Below are positions 44,589-54,524 of a stretch of 64,000 bases of DNA, piece after piece. The DNA comes from Ohtaekwangia sp966211525 (GTDB lineage: Bacteria; Bacteroidota; Bacteroidia; Cytophagales; Cyclobacteriaceae), in contig CBIHOZ010000008.1 of assembly GCA_966211525.1 (NCBI GenBank), forward strand, positions 17,990 through 81,989, written 5' to 3'. The position numbers and the translations under genes are program-made. The notes beneath the pieces are model-generated. The model was not told where the DNA came from, made no database searches, and was given only the letters and a program-made list of their open reading frames with translations. Position 1 is the first letter of the stretch, and every line of letters begins with the position of its first letter.

Positions 44589-44608
44589 CAACGGTATACC
44601 TACACGCT

Positions 44609-46054
44609 ATGAAGAAAGTACTGCTGATCCTGTTGTTGGGTATATATGGCAACCTCCGGGCACAACACGGAAATGATTCCATCTTTGTATTGCCGGACAC
44701 TGCCAAACCCGTTACACTTGAAAACTTTTATCAATTGGTAACACGATACCACCCGGTGGTGAAGCAAACCAATTTACTCTCCGATGTTGCCAAACAGGAA
44801 ATACGTTTGGCGCGCGGTAATTTTGATCCGAAGATTGAAAGCGAATTCCTGCTGAAGCACTATAACAATACGGAATACTATCGCCTGTTCAACGGAGGTA
44901 TAAAGTTCCCGACAGCCAGCCCGATAACGCCCACCGTTGGTATCGAGCGAAATACCGGAGACCGGCTGAACCCGGAGCACTATATATCCGGCGAGTATAA
45001 TTACCAGCAACTCTATGCCGGTATAGCGTTGCCGTTAGGACAAGGATTGCTGACGGACGAACGCAGAACAGCACTCAAGCAAGCGCAGTTGTTCAGCGAG
45101 ATGATGGAAGCCGAACAGGTAAAGCTTATCAACAAATTGCTACTGGAGGCAGCAAAAGATTACTGGCAATGGTACTACAGTTACTATAACTATCGCCTCG
45201 CTATACGCACAACGGCCATTGCGGAAGAAATATTCCGGAGAGTAAAAATGAACTTTGAAGGTGGCGAGCTGGCTACGATGGATACGGTGCAGGCCAACAT
45301 CACGTTGCTGGAGCGACAGGTAAATATGCAGGAAGCACTGCTGACGCTGAGAAACAGCACAATTAAAGTATCAACTTACTTATGGGACAGTACGATGAAC
45401 CCGGTAGACCTGTCATTGCAACACGCACCGGTTGTTCCTTCATCGTCCATTGTACTTTCGCAGAATATACTCGAAGAATTGATGGGTGAAGCAAAAGTAA
45501 ACCACCCGGAGTTACGCAAGCTCGATCTGAAGATCCAGCAACTGGAACTTGACAGAAGACTGGCATCGGAGTATATGAAACCACGCGTCAATGTTTCATA
45601 CTATATGCTGAATCAGCCTTTTACTCCCGAGGGCACCAGCAACTCGTTTGTGCTGGACGATAACTATAAACTCGGCATCGACTTCTCTATACCTATATTT
45701 CTGAGAAAAGAAAGAGCGAAGGTTGCACAGACAAGATTAAAGATCACAAACACAACGTACGATCGCGATATAACACGAAGGCAGATCATGAATGATATCC
45801 AGGCAGCCTATAATCAACTGCTCAACAACGGAGTCATCCTTCAACAGCAACGTTCCATGGTTGACAATTATAACCGGTTGATGAATGCGGAATTGCTCAA
45901 CCTCGAAAATGGCGAGAGCGATTTATTCAAGATCAACGTTCAGCAGGAAAAGCTTTTCAATGCACAATCGAAACTTATCAAGACTATAGCGGAGTATGAA
46001 AAGCAGAAGTCGGTTCTATATTGGTCTGCCGGTGTACGGCCGTTGACGTTCTGA
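44609..46054 (+). CDS. TolC-family outer-membrane channel
   Basis: A 481-residue TolC-like efflux/secretion duct. Signal peptide at 1-18 (GNLRAQ). Two repeats of the long alpha-helical barrel hairpin follow the TolC pattern (LLLEAAKDYWQWYYSYYNY in the first half, IMNDIQAAYNQLLNNGVIL in the second). It is the last gene of the TetR-ABC-HlyD-TolC operon, 20 bp after the adaptor. A bidirectional terminator follows at 46093. Confidence 0.93.
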   Translation: MKKVLLILLLGIYGNLRAQHGNDSIFVLPDTAKPVTLENFYQLVTRYHPVVKQTNLLSDVAKQEIRLARGNFDPKIESEFLLKHYNNTEYYRLFNGGIKFPTASPITPTVGIERNTGDRLNPEHYISGEYNYQQLYAGIALPLGQGLLTDERRTALKQAQLFSEMMEAEQVKLINKLLLEAAKDYWQWYYSYYNYRLAIRTTAIAEEIFRRVKMNFEGGELATMDTVQANITLLERQVNMQEALLTLRNSTIKVSTYLWDSTMNPVDLSLQHAPVVPSSSIVLSQNILEELMGEAKVNHPELRKLDLKIQQLELDRRLASEYMKPRVNVSYYMLNQPFTPEGTSNSFVLDDNYKLGIDFSIPIFLRKERAKVAQTRLKITNTTYDRDITRRQIMNDIQAAYNQLLNNGVILQQQRSMVDNYNRLMNAELLNLENGESDLFKINVQQEKLFNAQSKLIKTIAEYEKQKSVLYWSAGVRPLTF

Positions 46055-46092
46055 TTCAGCGCTACTGTGTGATAAGAAGCACCCCATAAAAA

Positions 46093-46122
46093 AAGTCCTG
46101 CATACAACTATATGCAGGACTT
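46093..46122. terminator. Bidirectional terminator between convergent genes
   Basis: Arms AAGTCCTGCATA and TATGCAGGACTT form a perfect 12-bp stem with a 6-nt loop, flanked by AAAAA on one side. It lies 39 bp past the TolC stop and 22 bp past the carboxylesterase stop on the other strand. Confidence 0.9.
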
Positions 46123-46143
46123 ATACTATAGATAGCCGGCTGA

Positions 46144-47802
46144 TCAAAGGACACGATCAGGCGTCAGCGATAACAGCTCTTTGTCATGATGGTACTTTTC
46201 GACACAGGTATTATCAAAAATCATAGTCGCACCATTCTGCGGAGTATATTTTTGCCAGGTGGGTAATCCTTTGTGATTCGGATTTCCGCTACGCGCAAAA
46301 TTGATCCAGGCCTGACTCACTTTATCCGCAAGTGCATGGGCATCCTTCCCTCCTCCCGTCATCTCTTCGCAACGCGCTATATTATCGAATACGAAAGGGA
46401 TCTCAATGCAATGTATAGCTTTATAACTTCCATCCAGTACCGGAGACTGCCACGCGAACAAGTACATATATACCGGGGCTGAACCGCCTGCCGTTTTCAG
46501 ATCTGCCATACGGATCGCGCTTCTTCGAAACAGATCGTCTACATCAATCAGGTCACTCGGCTTCCTATCAGTCGGGTAAGCCTTTTTAACGGCCTGTATA
46601 TACGCATCGGTCTTATCACCCAGCTGCTTTTGCAAAAAGCTCTTCATGTCCTCCGCGGTGCCTTGTCTCAACTCCGGCATGCGCAGTGAATTCATAAACT
46701 CATTTTTAGTGGAGCCGATCATCAAGGGTATATTTGCCGATAGTGCTTTAGCCTGTGCATCGGTCGGCTGGTACGGAAGAAAAGTACCATCGAGACAAGG
46801 TCCCCAGGTTAAGCCAAACACACCTGCACTTTTACCTTCAGCTTTCAGCTCTTCATTTACTTTTGCAAGCGCTTTCTTACCGGCAGCGGCTAAAACCGCG
46901 AAGGGTACTTTTTGAAGGGAATCAACTTGCCCAGGTTGTAATTTCAATTCCGTCAACACCGCAGCCGCTACACGTGCAGTTATAGCTTTGTCCTGAAAAT
47001 TTAGTCCGAGTCCTCCGCTTTGAATAATGGCCTTGTGAAAAAGTCCTTTGGCGGAAGGAGCATTCAGTAAGGTATTTACTTTACCGCCTCCACCCGACTG
47101 TCCAAATATAGTAACGTTGGAAGGATCGCCACCGAAGTTCGCTATATTCGCTTTTACCCATTCGAGTGCAGCGACTATATCCATAATGCTCACGTTAGGC
47201 GAAGCACTATATTTCTGACCGTATGCCGAAAGATTGAGGAACCCAAGAACATTAAGACGATGGTTGATCGATACAATAACCACATCACCTTTTCGCGAAA
47301 GGTTCTCGCCATCGTACGAGGGTAATTCCTGTGAAGAACCTGCTGTGTGGCCACCGCCATGCAACCATAACATTACCGGTCGCTTCCTGGTGTCCGTAGC
47401 CGAAGCTATACCGGGGCTCCAGATGTTGAGTCTCAGGCAATCTTCATTGGGATATCCCCAGTCGTGATGAAATACAAATTCAACTTCGTCATTCACGCTC
47501 GTTGTAGGATCAATCAACGGGCATACAGGACCATACGTTAAGGAACTTCGCACATCCTGCCATGCATCCGGTTTGGTCGGTGCCATAAAACGTTCGGCCT
47601 TTGCATACGGAATTCCTTTATAGGTATAGATGCCGTTGTGGATATAGCCTCTCACCTTTCCATAAGTCGTTTGAGCAACTGCTATATCCTTGCCCGTAAC
47701 AAGAGGCAAACTGCCCGTTGCACTGGGTGCTTTCTGACCGTGTGAAAGAGAAACGCAAAACAACGTAAGCGCTGATACGAATAGAATATTTCTGATTTTC
47801 AT
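46144..47802 (-). CDS. Type B carboxylesterase/lipase, secreted
   Basis: A 552-residue alpha/beta hydrolase. The start at 47802 gives a signal peptide ending SLSHGQ; longer readings add non-coding-like residues. Family marks are TTYGKVRG, EDCLRLNIWSP, LWLHGGGHTAGSS (oxyanion hole) and nucleophile GQSGGGG near residue 236. An acidic residue lies in GSTKNEF, and the catalytic His is in AIHCIEIPFVF near 463. It hydrolyses carboxylic esters in the periplasm or outside; the natural substrate is unknown. It is monocistronic, and a TAATTTTG box (CAAAATTA at 47871-47878 on the plus strand) lies 69 bp upstream. Confidence 0.95.
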   Translation of the reverse strand: MKIRNILFVSALTLFCVSLSHGQKAPSATGSLPLVTGKDIAVAQTTYGKVRGYIHNGIYTYKGIPYAKAERFMAPTKPDAWQDVRSSLTYGPVCPLIDPTTSVNDEVEFVFHHDWGYPNEDCLRLNIWSPGIASATDTRKRPVMLWLHGGGHTAGSSQELPSYDGENLSRKGDVVIVSINHRLNVLGFLNLSAYGQKYSASPNVSIMDIVAALEWVKANIANFGGDPSNVTIFGQSGGGGKVNTLLNAPSAKGLFHKAIIQSGGLGLNFQDKAITARVAAAVLTELKLQPGQVDSLQKVPFAVLAAAGKKALAKVNEELKAEGKSAGVFGLTWGPCLDGTFLPYQPTDAQAKALSANIPLMIGSTKNEFMNSLRMPELRQGTAEDMKSFLQKQLGDKTDAYIQAVKKAYPTDRKPSDLIDVDDLFRRSAIRMADLKTAGGSAPVYMYLFAWQSPVLDGSYKAIHCIEIPFVFDNIARCEEMTGGGKDAHALADKVSQAWINFARSGNPNHKGLPTWQKYTPQNGATMIFDNTCVEKYHHDKELLSLTPDRVL

Positions 47803-48170
47803 GGCGGATGGTATAAAGATTGGGTTGACGATTTTCGGTATATCAATAATACACAATCGCTTCATTATGTCAAAATTACACAATGAAACAGTGATAACAG
47901 GAAACGATCGGATGTCGGATAAATTACCACGGCTGCACCGCTTCTTGCTTGTAGCAAAGTGATATATAGTGAAGATCGATACAACATCATGCCCCATTAT
48001 TTATAATGAGATTTTAATTAGCGATAGACATGGCCTGATTTTGTAATTTGTATCTTACAACTGCGGTTTACAGCCGGTAACAACGCCCCACTGATATTTA
48101 TCAGTCGTGAGAAATGATGAAAGTCTTTTCTGCAAGCGTCAGTGCACTATACATTCGAAAAAAACTACTT
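47803..48170. other. Divergent intergenic region, esterase versus stress protein
   Basis: 368 bp without a credible gene. It contains an exact minus-strand -7 box candidate (TAATTTTG, 47871-47878) for the esterase. For the stress protein it has a near-consensus TAATTTG about 130 bp before the start. In-frame codons upstream of 48171 look non-coding. Confidence 0.45.
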
Positions 48171-49004
48171 ATGCAACGAATACTTGTCCCATGCGATTTC
48201 TCTTCACCGGCACAGGAAGCTTATAAGATGGCCGCAGAGATTGCAGCTAAAAATAATGGCGAGGTGTTGTTACTACACGTGATCAATATACCGGTAGTTT
48301 ACGACCCGGGACTTGGTGGTTTGCCGTATACTGATCCCACGCTGCTGGAAGATCTTGAAGCAGCGGGTATTAAAAATTTTGAGACGCTGTTGTCGGATGC
48401 TTCTATACCTGCTGTGCGTTCTTCGTATCACATTACCAACGGAGATATTCTTTCCTGCATCCTGGAGTATAGCGAGGAGAAGAATATAGATCTGATCGTT
48501 ATGGGTACAACAGGCTCCAGCGGGCTTGCCGAGATTTTCATTGGCTCCAATACCGAAAAAGTAGTTCGTCACGCCCAGGTTCCGGTGCTGGCCGTGCGGA
48601 AAGCTCCCGCTATTGATTCTGTTAAAAATATACTCCTGCCCAGCACACTTTCGCTTGAGCATGCAACCTTCATGAACCAGGTAAAAGCAGTGCAGGATTT
48701 TTTCCAGGCAGTATTGCACATTCTGCTCATCAACACTCCTTCACGTTTCAGAAATCATGCAGAGGCTAATGAAGCACTGGATGCCTTTGCCAGACACCAC
48801 CAGTTGAAAAACTATAAGACACACCTGAGTAATTATAGTAGTGAAACGGATGGTATCATTGACTATGCCAATGAGGAGCAGGTTGACCTCGTGCTAATGG
48901 GCACACATGCGCGAACCGGTCTCGCGCACTTATTCAGCGGAAGCGTTACCGAAAGCGTGGTTAATCGCATTCAGTATCCGGTGTGGACCAGTCATCTCCG
49001 CTAA
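48171..49004 (+). CDS. Tandem universal stress protein (UspA fold)
   Basis: A 277-residue cytoplasmic protein with two UspA domains. The start at 48171 (MQRILVPCDFS) matches the conserved first strand of the family. Domain 1 (1-143) has the ATP-type signature GTTGSSGLAEIFIGSNTEKV. Domain 2 (about 148-277) ends GTHARTGLAHLFSGSVTESV, so both domains retain the G-x2-G-x9-G(S/T) nucleotide-binding pattern. It is monocistronic with a terminator at 49044. Confidence 0.93.
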   Translation: MQRILVPCDFSSPAQEAYKMAAEIAAKNNGEVLLLHVINIPVVYDPGLGGLPYTDPTLLEDLEAAGIKNFETLLSDASIPAVRSSYHITNGDILSCILEYSEEKNIDLIVMGTTGSSGLAEIFIGSNTEKVVRHAQVPVLAVRKAPAIDSVKNILLPSTLSLEHATFMNQVKAVQDFFQAVLHILLINTPSRFRNHAEANEALDAFARHHQLKNYKTHLSNYSSETDGIIDYANEEQVDLVLMGTHARTGLAHLFSGSVTESVVNRIQYPVWTSHLR

Positions 49005-49356
49005 CATCTGGATATAGCGGTATAATATTTTACCGATCGATATATACTTCCCTGACAAGCGGAAGTATGTACTGCTATCAGCACGCCAATGCGTTTTATC
49101 CATGCTCATCACCTGTTGGGTAATAGAGTTTAACATTAGTATCACCGTTGATAAAAGGCTGTAACAGTAGCCCGGCAGTTGGCATAATTATTTGTCTAAA
49201 CACCAGATGCAAACCAGCGGATGAATTCAATAAGCCTGAATCAGTTTCAAAAGCGCTTCATGGCAATAATACGTTCTGTTGCTGGGGATTTTTTTAACCA
49301 TGTTGGGCAAAAGAATCACGCGCATCCCCCCACACCTTTATTCAACTTCAATCACC
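49005..49356. other. Intergenic region before the PAS kinase
   Basis: 352 bp holding the stress-protein terminator and the kinase promoter. No further structure or exact promoter box is evident. Confidence 0.4.
49044..49068 (+). terminator. Hairpin after the universal stress protein
   Basis: ATACTTCC, a 9-nt loop, GGAAGTAT: a perfect 8-bp stem about 40 bp past the stop. There is no long T tract, so efficiency is uncertain. Confidence 0.5.
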
Positions 49357-51720
49357 ATGAAGACTGAAAACCTAACAGATTTTTCCAAAGTCAACCTCAC
49401 CGTAGATGTAGCGTTGGACGGAGATGACGACTGTTTCAAGGACCATTATCTCCTGGACATTCTCCCGGTCGGAGCCTATATCTGCGATCGCAAAGGCGCG
49501 ATCCGAAAATACAATCAGAAAGCTGCCGAGCTTTGGGGATGGACGCATGAAGCGTTACAAGAGGAAACACATTTTTGCGGAGCGTATCGCCTGTACACCG
49601 CAGAAGGTATATATATTCCGCATCACAAAAGTCCTGTGGCTACGTGTTTGCATGATGGTATTGAAATCAACGATCATCAATACTATATCGAACGCGCTGA
49701 TCATACGCGGCTCCTGGTGCAAGCCCGTATTACACCCATGAAAAATATACAAGGCGACATAACGGGAGCCATCGCTTGTTTTCATGACATTGACGAACCG
49801 AAGAAAAGTAAATCAGAACGTCAGCGACAGGATTTGCAGGACTATGTTGACACGGTTGCTGTGGGTATACACTGGGTGGATGCGAATGGCATTATTCTCT
49901 GGGCAAATACAACCGAGCTGCACATGCTGGGCTATACCCCCGATGAATACATAGGACATCACATTTCAGAGTTCCATGTTGACGGCAATAAGATCAATGA
50001 TATACTAAACCGCCTCGGCAACCAGGAAACTTTAACGCAGTGTGAAGCTGCGCTGCGTTGCAAAGACGGAAGTATAAAGATTGTAAGCATCAACTCGAAT
50101 GTCCTTTGGGAAAACGGTCGCTTCATTCATACGCGGTGCTTTACCTCCGATATAACCGAACAAAAGCAATCGCTGCAGACTTTAGCAGAAAGCGAAAAAA
50201 GACATCGGCAGCTCATTGACAGTTTACCGGTTTCAGTATATACCTGTGACGCGCGTGGGGCTATTACAAGTTTCAATGAGTCATCCGTTAAGCTATGGGG
50301 AAGAGAACCGCAGATCGGTGTGGACCAATGGTGCGGCTCATGGAAAATATATAGTCTGGACGGTTCACCATTGTCCATTGATTCTTGTCCCATGGCGATT
50401 GCGCTTCGGGATGGCAAGCCGGTATATGGAAAAGAAATTGTGATTGAGCGACCGGATGGAACAAGACGCCATGTACTGCCACACCCCACTCCTTTCCTGG
50501 ATGATTCTGGAAAAGTTATTGAAGCTGTAAATATGCTGGTGGATATAACTGAACTTCGCCATACGGAGTTGGCTTTACAGGTAAGCGAAGACCGTTTCCG
50601 GCAGGCTGCAGACTCCACACCGGTGTTATTCTGGATGGCCGAACCAAACGGCAATCGTAATTTCTTTAACAAAGCGTGGCAAGAGTTTACCGGAAATGTA
50701 TACTCCGCAAATGAAAACGACTGGAAGAGAAGTATACATCCGCAGGATGCCAGCCAAGACTGGCTCATATATAGTAATGCATGTGACAGACGCGAAGAGT
50801 ATAAAATTGAATATCGCCTGAAAAGAAACGATGGTATATATCGCTGGATACTGGAACACGGTATTCCATGGTATACTTCTGACGGAACCTTTGAAGGATA
50901 TCTCGGGTCGTGTGTAGACATTGAAGAGAAGAAAATGATGACGGATGCACTCGAGAAAGAAGTTGAAAAGAGAACGCGTCAACTCAAGCAGGCCAATCAT
51001 AAACAGCAGCGGTACAACGAACAACTGGAGCAATTTACCTATGCCGCCAGTCATGACATGAAAGAACCGCTGCGCAAAATATTTTTCTTCAACAATTACC
51101 TATACGAGTCGCTGAAAGATCTTCAACCGAAAGAGAAAGATTTCCTGGAGCGCTCCATCACAGCTACCAAACGCATGCAGGTGTTGATCGATGATCTGCT
51201 GGTATATGCTACCACTGCTTCCACCATTCCGAATCTCGAATGGGTATCGCTTGATAAGGTCGTGAAGGATGTTATCGATGCGCATGAAGTTACCATCGAG
51301 GGGAAAAGTGCGACAGTCGAGTTTGCCGTGCTTCCTGAAATACTCGGAGTACCTTTCCAGATCAACCAGCTGTTTGATAACCTCATTGGCAATGCACTCA
51401 AATATAGTCACCAGGAACGCGCGCCCCGTATTGTTATAGGGTATGAAAGTATACCGGGTTCTGCATTGGACATAGATGAGGCCGATGTACATACGCTATA
51501 TCATAAGATCACTATTACCGACAATGGTATTGGGTTTAAACCAGAATACGCCACGCAGATCTTCAACCTCTTTCACCGGTTACACGGTCGGTCTGAGTTT
51601 CCAGGTTCCGGCATTGGACTTGCGATCTGCAAAAAGATCGTACAAAATCACCAGGGCTTTATCCATGCAACGGCCCGGGTAAATGAAGGCGCTACCTTCG
51701 AGATTTACCTGCCGAGGTAA
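49357..51720 (+). CDS. Soluble multi-PAS sensor histidine kinase
   Basis: A 787-residue kinase with no transmembrane segment, hence cytoplasmic. Four PAS domains start near 30, 163, 281 and 409 (the first includes ILPVGAYICDRKGAIRKYN, the fourth STPVLFWMAEPNG). A short coiled coil leads to HisKA with the phospho-acceptor in AASHDMKEPLRK near 560. The HATPase domain (about 668-787) shows NALKYSHQ, ITDNGIGFKPEY and GSGIGLAICKKIV. The start at 49357 is preferred; the upstream reading adds a low-quality segment. It is an orphan, with no response regulator adjacent. The signal may be redox, light or small molecule and cannot be read. Confidence 0.94.
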   Translation: MKTENLTDFSKVNLTVDVALDGDDDCFKDHYLLDILPVGAYICDRKGAIRKYNQKAAELWGWTHEALQEETHFCGAYRLYTAEGIYIPHHKSPVATCLHDGIEINDHQYYIERADHTRLLVQARITPMKNIQGDITGAIACFHDIDEPKKSKSERQRQDLQDYVDTVAVGIHWVDANGIILWANTTELHMLGYTPDEYIGHHISEFHVDGNKINDILNRLGNQETLTQCEAALRCKDGSIKIVSINSNVLWENGRFIHTRCFTSDITEQKQSLQTLAESEKRHRQLIDSLPVSVYTCDARGAITSFNESSVKLWGREPQIGVDQWCGSWKIYSLDGSPLSIDSCPMAIALRDGKPVYGKEIVIERPDGTRRHVLPHPTPFLDDSGKVIEAVNMLVDITELRHTELALQVSEDRFRQAADSTPVLFWMAEPNGNRNFFNKAWQEFTGNVYSANENDWKRSIHPQDASQDWLIYSNACDRREEYKIEYRLKRNDGIYRWILEHGIPWYTSDGTFEGYLGSCVDIEEKKMMTDALEKEVEKRTRQLKQANHKQQRYNEQLEQFTYAASHDMKEPLRKIFFFNNYLYESLKDLQPKEKDFLERSITATKRMQVLIDDLLVYATTASTIPNLEWVSLDKVVKDVIDAHEVTIEGKSATVEFAVLPEILGVPFQINQLFDNLIGNALKYSHQERAPRIVIGYESIPGSALDIDEADVHTLYHKITITDNGIGFKPEYATQIFNLFHRLHGRSEFPGSGIGLAICKKIVQNHQGFIHATARVNEGATFEIYLPR

Positions 51721-51754
51721 GCTGATTATCAAAGTATATATCGCTATAAAAAAA

Positions 51755-51782
51755 GTACAGGCATCATCGCCGATGCCTGTAC
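51755..51782. terminator. Bidirectional terminator between kinase and EEP genes
   Basis: GTACAGGCATC, a 6-nt loop, GATGCCTGTAC: a perfect 11-bp stem preceded by AAAAAAA, acting as a U-tract for the minus-strand gene. It is 34 bp past the kinase stop and 21 bp past the EEP stop. Confidence 0.88.
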
Positions 51783-51803
51783 GCTATATAAAGCAGTTTA
51801 GAA

Positions 51804-52655
51804 TTACCGTTTACCTTTTGGTGCCGTGTGGCTGACTTCAATCAATACAGGAAAATGATCGGAAGGAAACTTGCCACCGTAGGTATCGGTTAATATACCA
51901 TATCGTTTTACATCAAAAGCAGCGGTCACAAAGATGTGATCGATTCTGCGATCGGTCTTGCTGGTAATATCAAAGCTGTTGAACGTACCGTTGGGCGTGA
52001 GTTTAACGGGCGCCAACGTAAAAGCATCTTTCATCGTGCCAGACGTATTGAGCAGTGTATAGCTTTCGTTGAACTGGTCTACGTTGAAATCACCGGTAAG
52101 CACAACGGGTGCACTACCCGCAATCGTCTTTATCTTGTTCAGGATAAGCTGTGCACTTTGTTTGCGAGCCTCCACACCGCGATGATCGAAGTGCGTGTTA
52201 AACATAAAAAATTTGAGACCGGTTTTACGATCTTCAAATTGTCCCCACGAACAAATGCGCGATAACGCAGCATCCCATCCTTTACTAGGCTTGTCGGTAG
52301 TTTCCGATAACCAGAATGTGCCCTTTTGCAACAACTTGAATTTGTCTGTCTTGTAATATATAGGAGAGAACTCGCCCTTCTTGTCGCCATCTTCACGGCC
52401 TATACCGATATAGTCGTAACCGGGCAACTGCCGCGAAAGATCTTCACGCTGGTTATTCAGTACCTCTTGTGCTCCGAATATATCGAAGTCATAAAAGTTG
52501 ATCATTTGTACAATTACCGGCAGGCGGTCCTTCCACGCATTGAGACTATCACCTTTATTATCGTAGCGCACGTTATAGGTTGCGATGCGATACGTTTGGG
52601 CGTATACCATACCCGTTGCGAACAGCAGGACCAGACAAACACATAATTTTTTCAT
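51804..52655 (-). CDS. Endonuclease/exonuclease/phosphatase-family secreted enzyme
   Basis: A 283-residue exported phosphoesterase. The start at 52655 gives a signal peptide ending MVYAQ. Motifs of the EEP fold follow in order: ATYNVRYDN, IFGAQEVL (metal-binding Glu), FNTHFDHRG (catalytic His), LTGDFNVD, DRRIDHIF, and the terminal SDHFPVL (catalytic His). Substrates in the family include DNA, phosphoinositides and sphingomyelin. It is the last gene of the sigma/anti-sigma SusCD locus, 78 bp behind SusD. A phosphodiester-bearing glycan or lipid is a reasonable guess. Confidence 0.92.
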   Translation of the reverse strand: MKKLCVCLVLLFATGMVYAQTYRIATYNVRYDNKGDSLNAWKDRLPVIVQMINFYDFDIFGAQEVLNNQREDLSRQLPGYDYIGIGREDGDKKGEFSPIYYKTDKFKLLQKGTFWLSETTDKPSKGWDAALSRICSWGQFEDRKTGLKFFMFNTHFDHRGVEARKQSAQLILNKIKTIAGSAPVVLTGDFNVDQFNESYTLLNTSGTMKDAFTLAPVKLTPNGTFNSFDITSKTDRRIDHIFVTAAFDVKRYGILTDTYGGKFPSDHFPVLIEVSHTAPKGKR

Positions 52656-52733
52656 ACTTCTTATCATTAAATATATACATATATAGCAGGAACAAAGCCG
52701 TAGTATGGCTGTGCCCCTGCACGTTAATTCCAA

Positions 52734-54491
52734 CTACTCCCATCCCGGGTTCTGTCCTAATGCAGGGTTCATCAGGCGATCGTTCTCGGGAATCGGGTAT
52801 AAATAATTCTTCTCATCCCACTTCCGTGGAATGTTTGCAAGCCAGGTAATTTCACCGGAAGTTGTATTGGACAACCGCTGCGGGTTAACACCTGCGCTGA
52901 TGGTAGGTGCTACATTTACATACGTTACACCGGGCAGCGGATTCTGTGGTGCTGTTGTATAGAAGCATACATCCATCTTGCCATCCTCATTCAGATCAAG
53001 CGGTTGATCAAGAGCCGGCACATAGAAGCCGTTCCATACTTGCTCCAGCAAATCACCACGCTTCCAGCGAACGAGATCGTAAAAACGAAATCCTTCCAGC
53101 ACCAATTCAATACCACGCTCCCGGCGTATTTCCAGAATTACCGGGTCAGTAATATCCGGAAAATAATTTGTCTGCAAATACGAATCTGCAACGGTAGGCA
53201 TACTGGTCGTACCAGCGGTTATACCGGCACGCTTGCGCAACGCTCCAATGGTTTTTGTCCAGTCTGCATCGTTCAGCGTACCGAGTTCAGCTTTTGCTTC
53301 AGCATAGTTCAGCAATACTTCCGCATAGCGAATGATGGAGATCGAGTTATCGTTACGACTTCCGCCATCATAGTACATATCATCCAGGCACCACTTGATC
53401 GGCTGATACCCGGTATAGGTATAGGAAAATACGGGAGGCGCAGCTTCGGTTACTCCGGCATTGGTACGTTTATAGTCGCCCATGCGAATCGTCTGCTGCA
53501 AACGCAGATCACGATTTTTCACTTCCTGAGGAAACGTCATTGTCTCATAGCCTGCATGGTCCGTGAACGGAGTGCCGTCAATGTTCAGGTATGTATTGAT
53601 GAACGTGCGGGTAAAGCTAAGGCGCGGTCCATAGGTAGCACTCGTCCACCACCAGTTCGCATCGTTAAAAACACTCAGAGTCGGGTCGCACAATGCAGCC
53701 AACATCACTTCTGCTCCTACCGGAGTTTTTGATGTAAACAATTGTCTATAGGACTTCCCCGCTCCACCGGCCTCGCTAATGCTGAAGCCTGATTCTGTCA
53801 TCACTACGTTCGCTGCGTCAACGGCCTCATTCAACCATTTCTCCGAACCGTCAAGCGCATGATACTTGCGAAATGTACCCTCAAACAAACATACACGTGA
53901 CTTGAAGGCGTATGCTATATATTTTGTTATGAGACTTCGCGTGTTGTCATTAACGGTACGGATATTGGCCGTAGCATAATCGAGGTCTGCCAGCACTGAG
54001 TCCATTACGAGCACGCGTGAATCACGACCGGCAAACAACTGCGGATCATTTACATCCATCGTCTTGCCAATCCAGGGTACATCACCAAAACGTTTTACTT
54101 TATCAAAATAAAACCAGGCACGAAAGAAACGCGCGAGTCCTACATAGTGACGTTTTACATCGGGCGCTATCGTTGGATAGTTACAGTTCTCGATAAAATA
54201 ATTCAGGTTGCGCAAGTCTCTCCAGTCCCATCCTGAACTTTGACGTGGACCGAACGCACCTTCACGAATGTAATCAGGCACCTGGCTGCGTGCACCGAAG
54301 TCAGAAATCTCATCGGCACGATGTATATTATTTGCAGTAGGTAAAATGGAATAAAAAGAGTTGGCGTAGAGTTCCAGTCCTTTTTCACTTCCGAACACAG
54401 CGTCTTTGGAAGTGGTGGATTCAGGAGTCTGCTCCAGGTCGCAGCTTGCCAGCAACACAGCCAGCAGCAGCAACAGACTATATTTTCTCAT
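52734..54491 (-). CDS. SusD/RagB-family nutrient-binding lipoprotein
   Basis: A 585-residue surface lipoprotein. Signal peptide with lipobox LASC, then DLEQTPESTTS. SusD hallmarks are LARFFRAWFYFDKVKRFGDVP, VLLNYAEAKAELG, IGALRKRAG and RRERGIELVLEGFRFYDLVRW. The start may also be 6 bp upstream (ATG at 54497). It follows the STN-type SusC by 33 bp and is followed by the EEP enzyme. It forms the lid of the importer. Confidence 0.96.
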   Translation of the reverse strand: MRKYSLLLLLAVLLASCDLEQTPESTTSKDAVFGSEKGLELYANSFYSILPTANNIHRADEISDFGARSQVPDYIREGAFGPRQSSGWDWRDLRNLNYFIENCNYPTIAPDVKRHYVGLARFFRAWFYFDKVKRFGDVPWIGKTMDVNDPQLFAGRDSRVLVMDSVLADLDYATANIRTVNDNTRSLITKYIAYAFKSRVCLFEGTFRKYHALDGSEKWLNEAVDAANVVMTESGFSISEAGGAGKSYRQLFTSKTPVGAEVMLAALCDPTLSVFNDANWWWTSATYGPRLSFTRTFINTYLNIDGTPFTDHAGYETMTFPQEVKNRDLRLQQTIRMGDYKRTNAGVTEAAPPVFSYTYTGYQPIKWCLDDMYYDGGSRNDNSISIIRYAEVLLNYAEAKAELGTLNDADWTKTIGALRKRAGITAGTTSMPTVADSYLQTNYFPDITDPVILEIRRERGIELVLEGFRFYDLVRWKRGDLLEQVWNGFYVPALDQPLDLNEDGKMDVCFYTTAPQNPLPGVTYVNVAPTISAGVNPQRLSNTTSGEITWLANIPRKWDEKNYLYPIPENDRLMNPALGQNPGWE

Positions 54492-54524
54492 ATACATGAT
54501 CTGTTAAATCGGATGATGATCGAA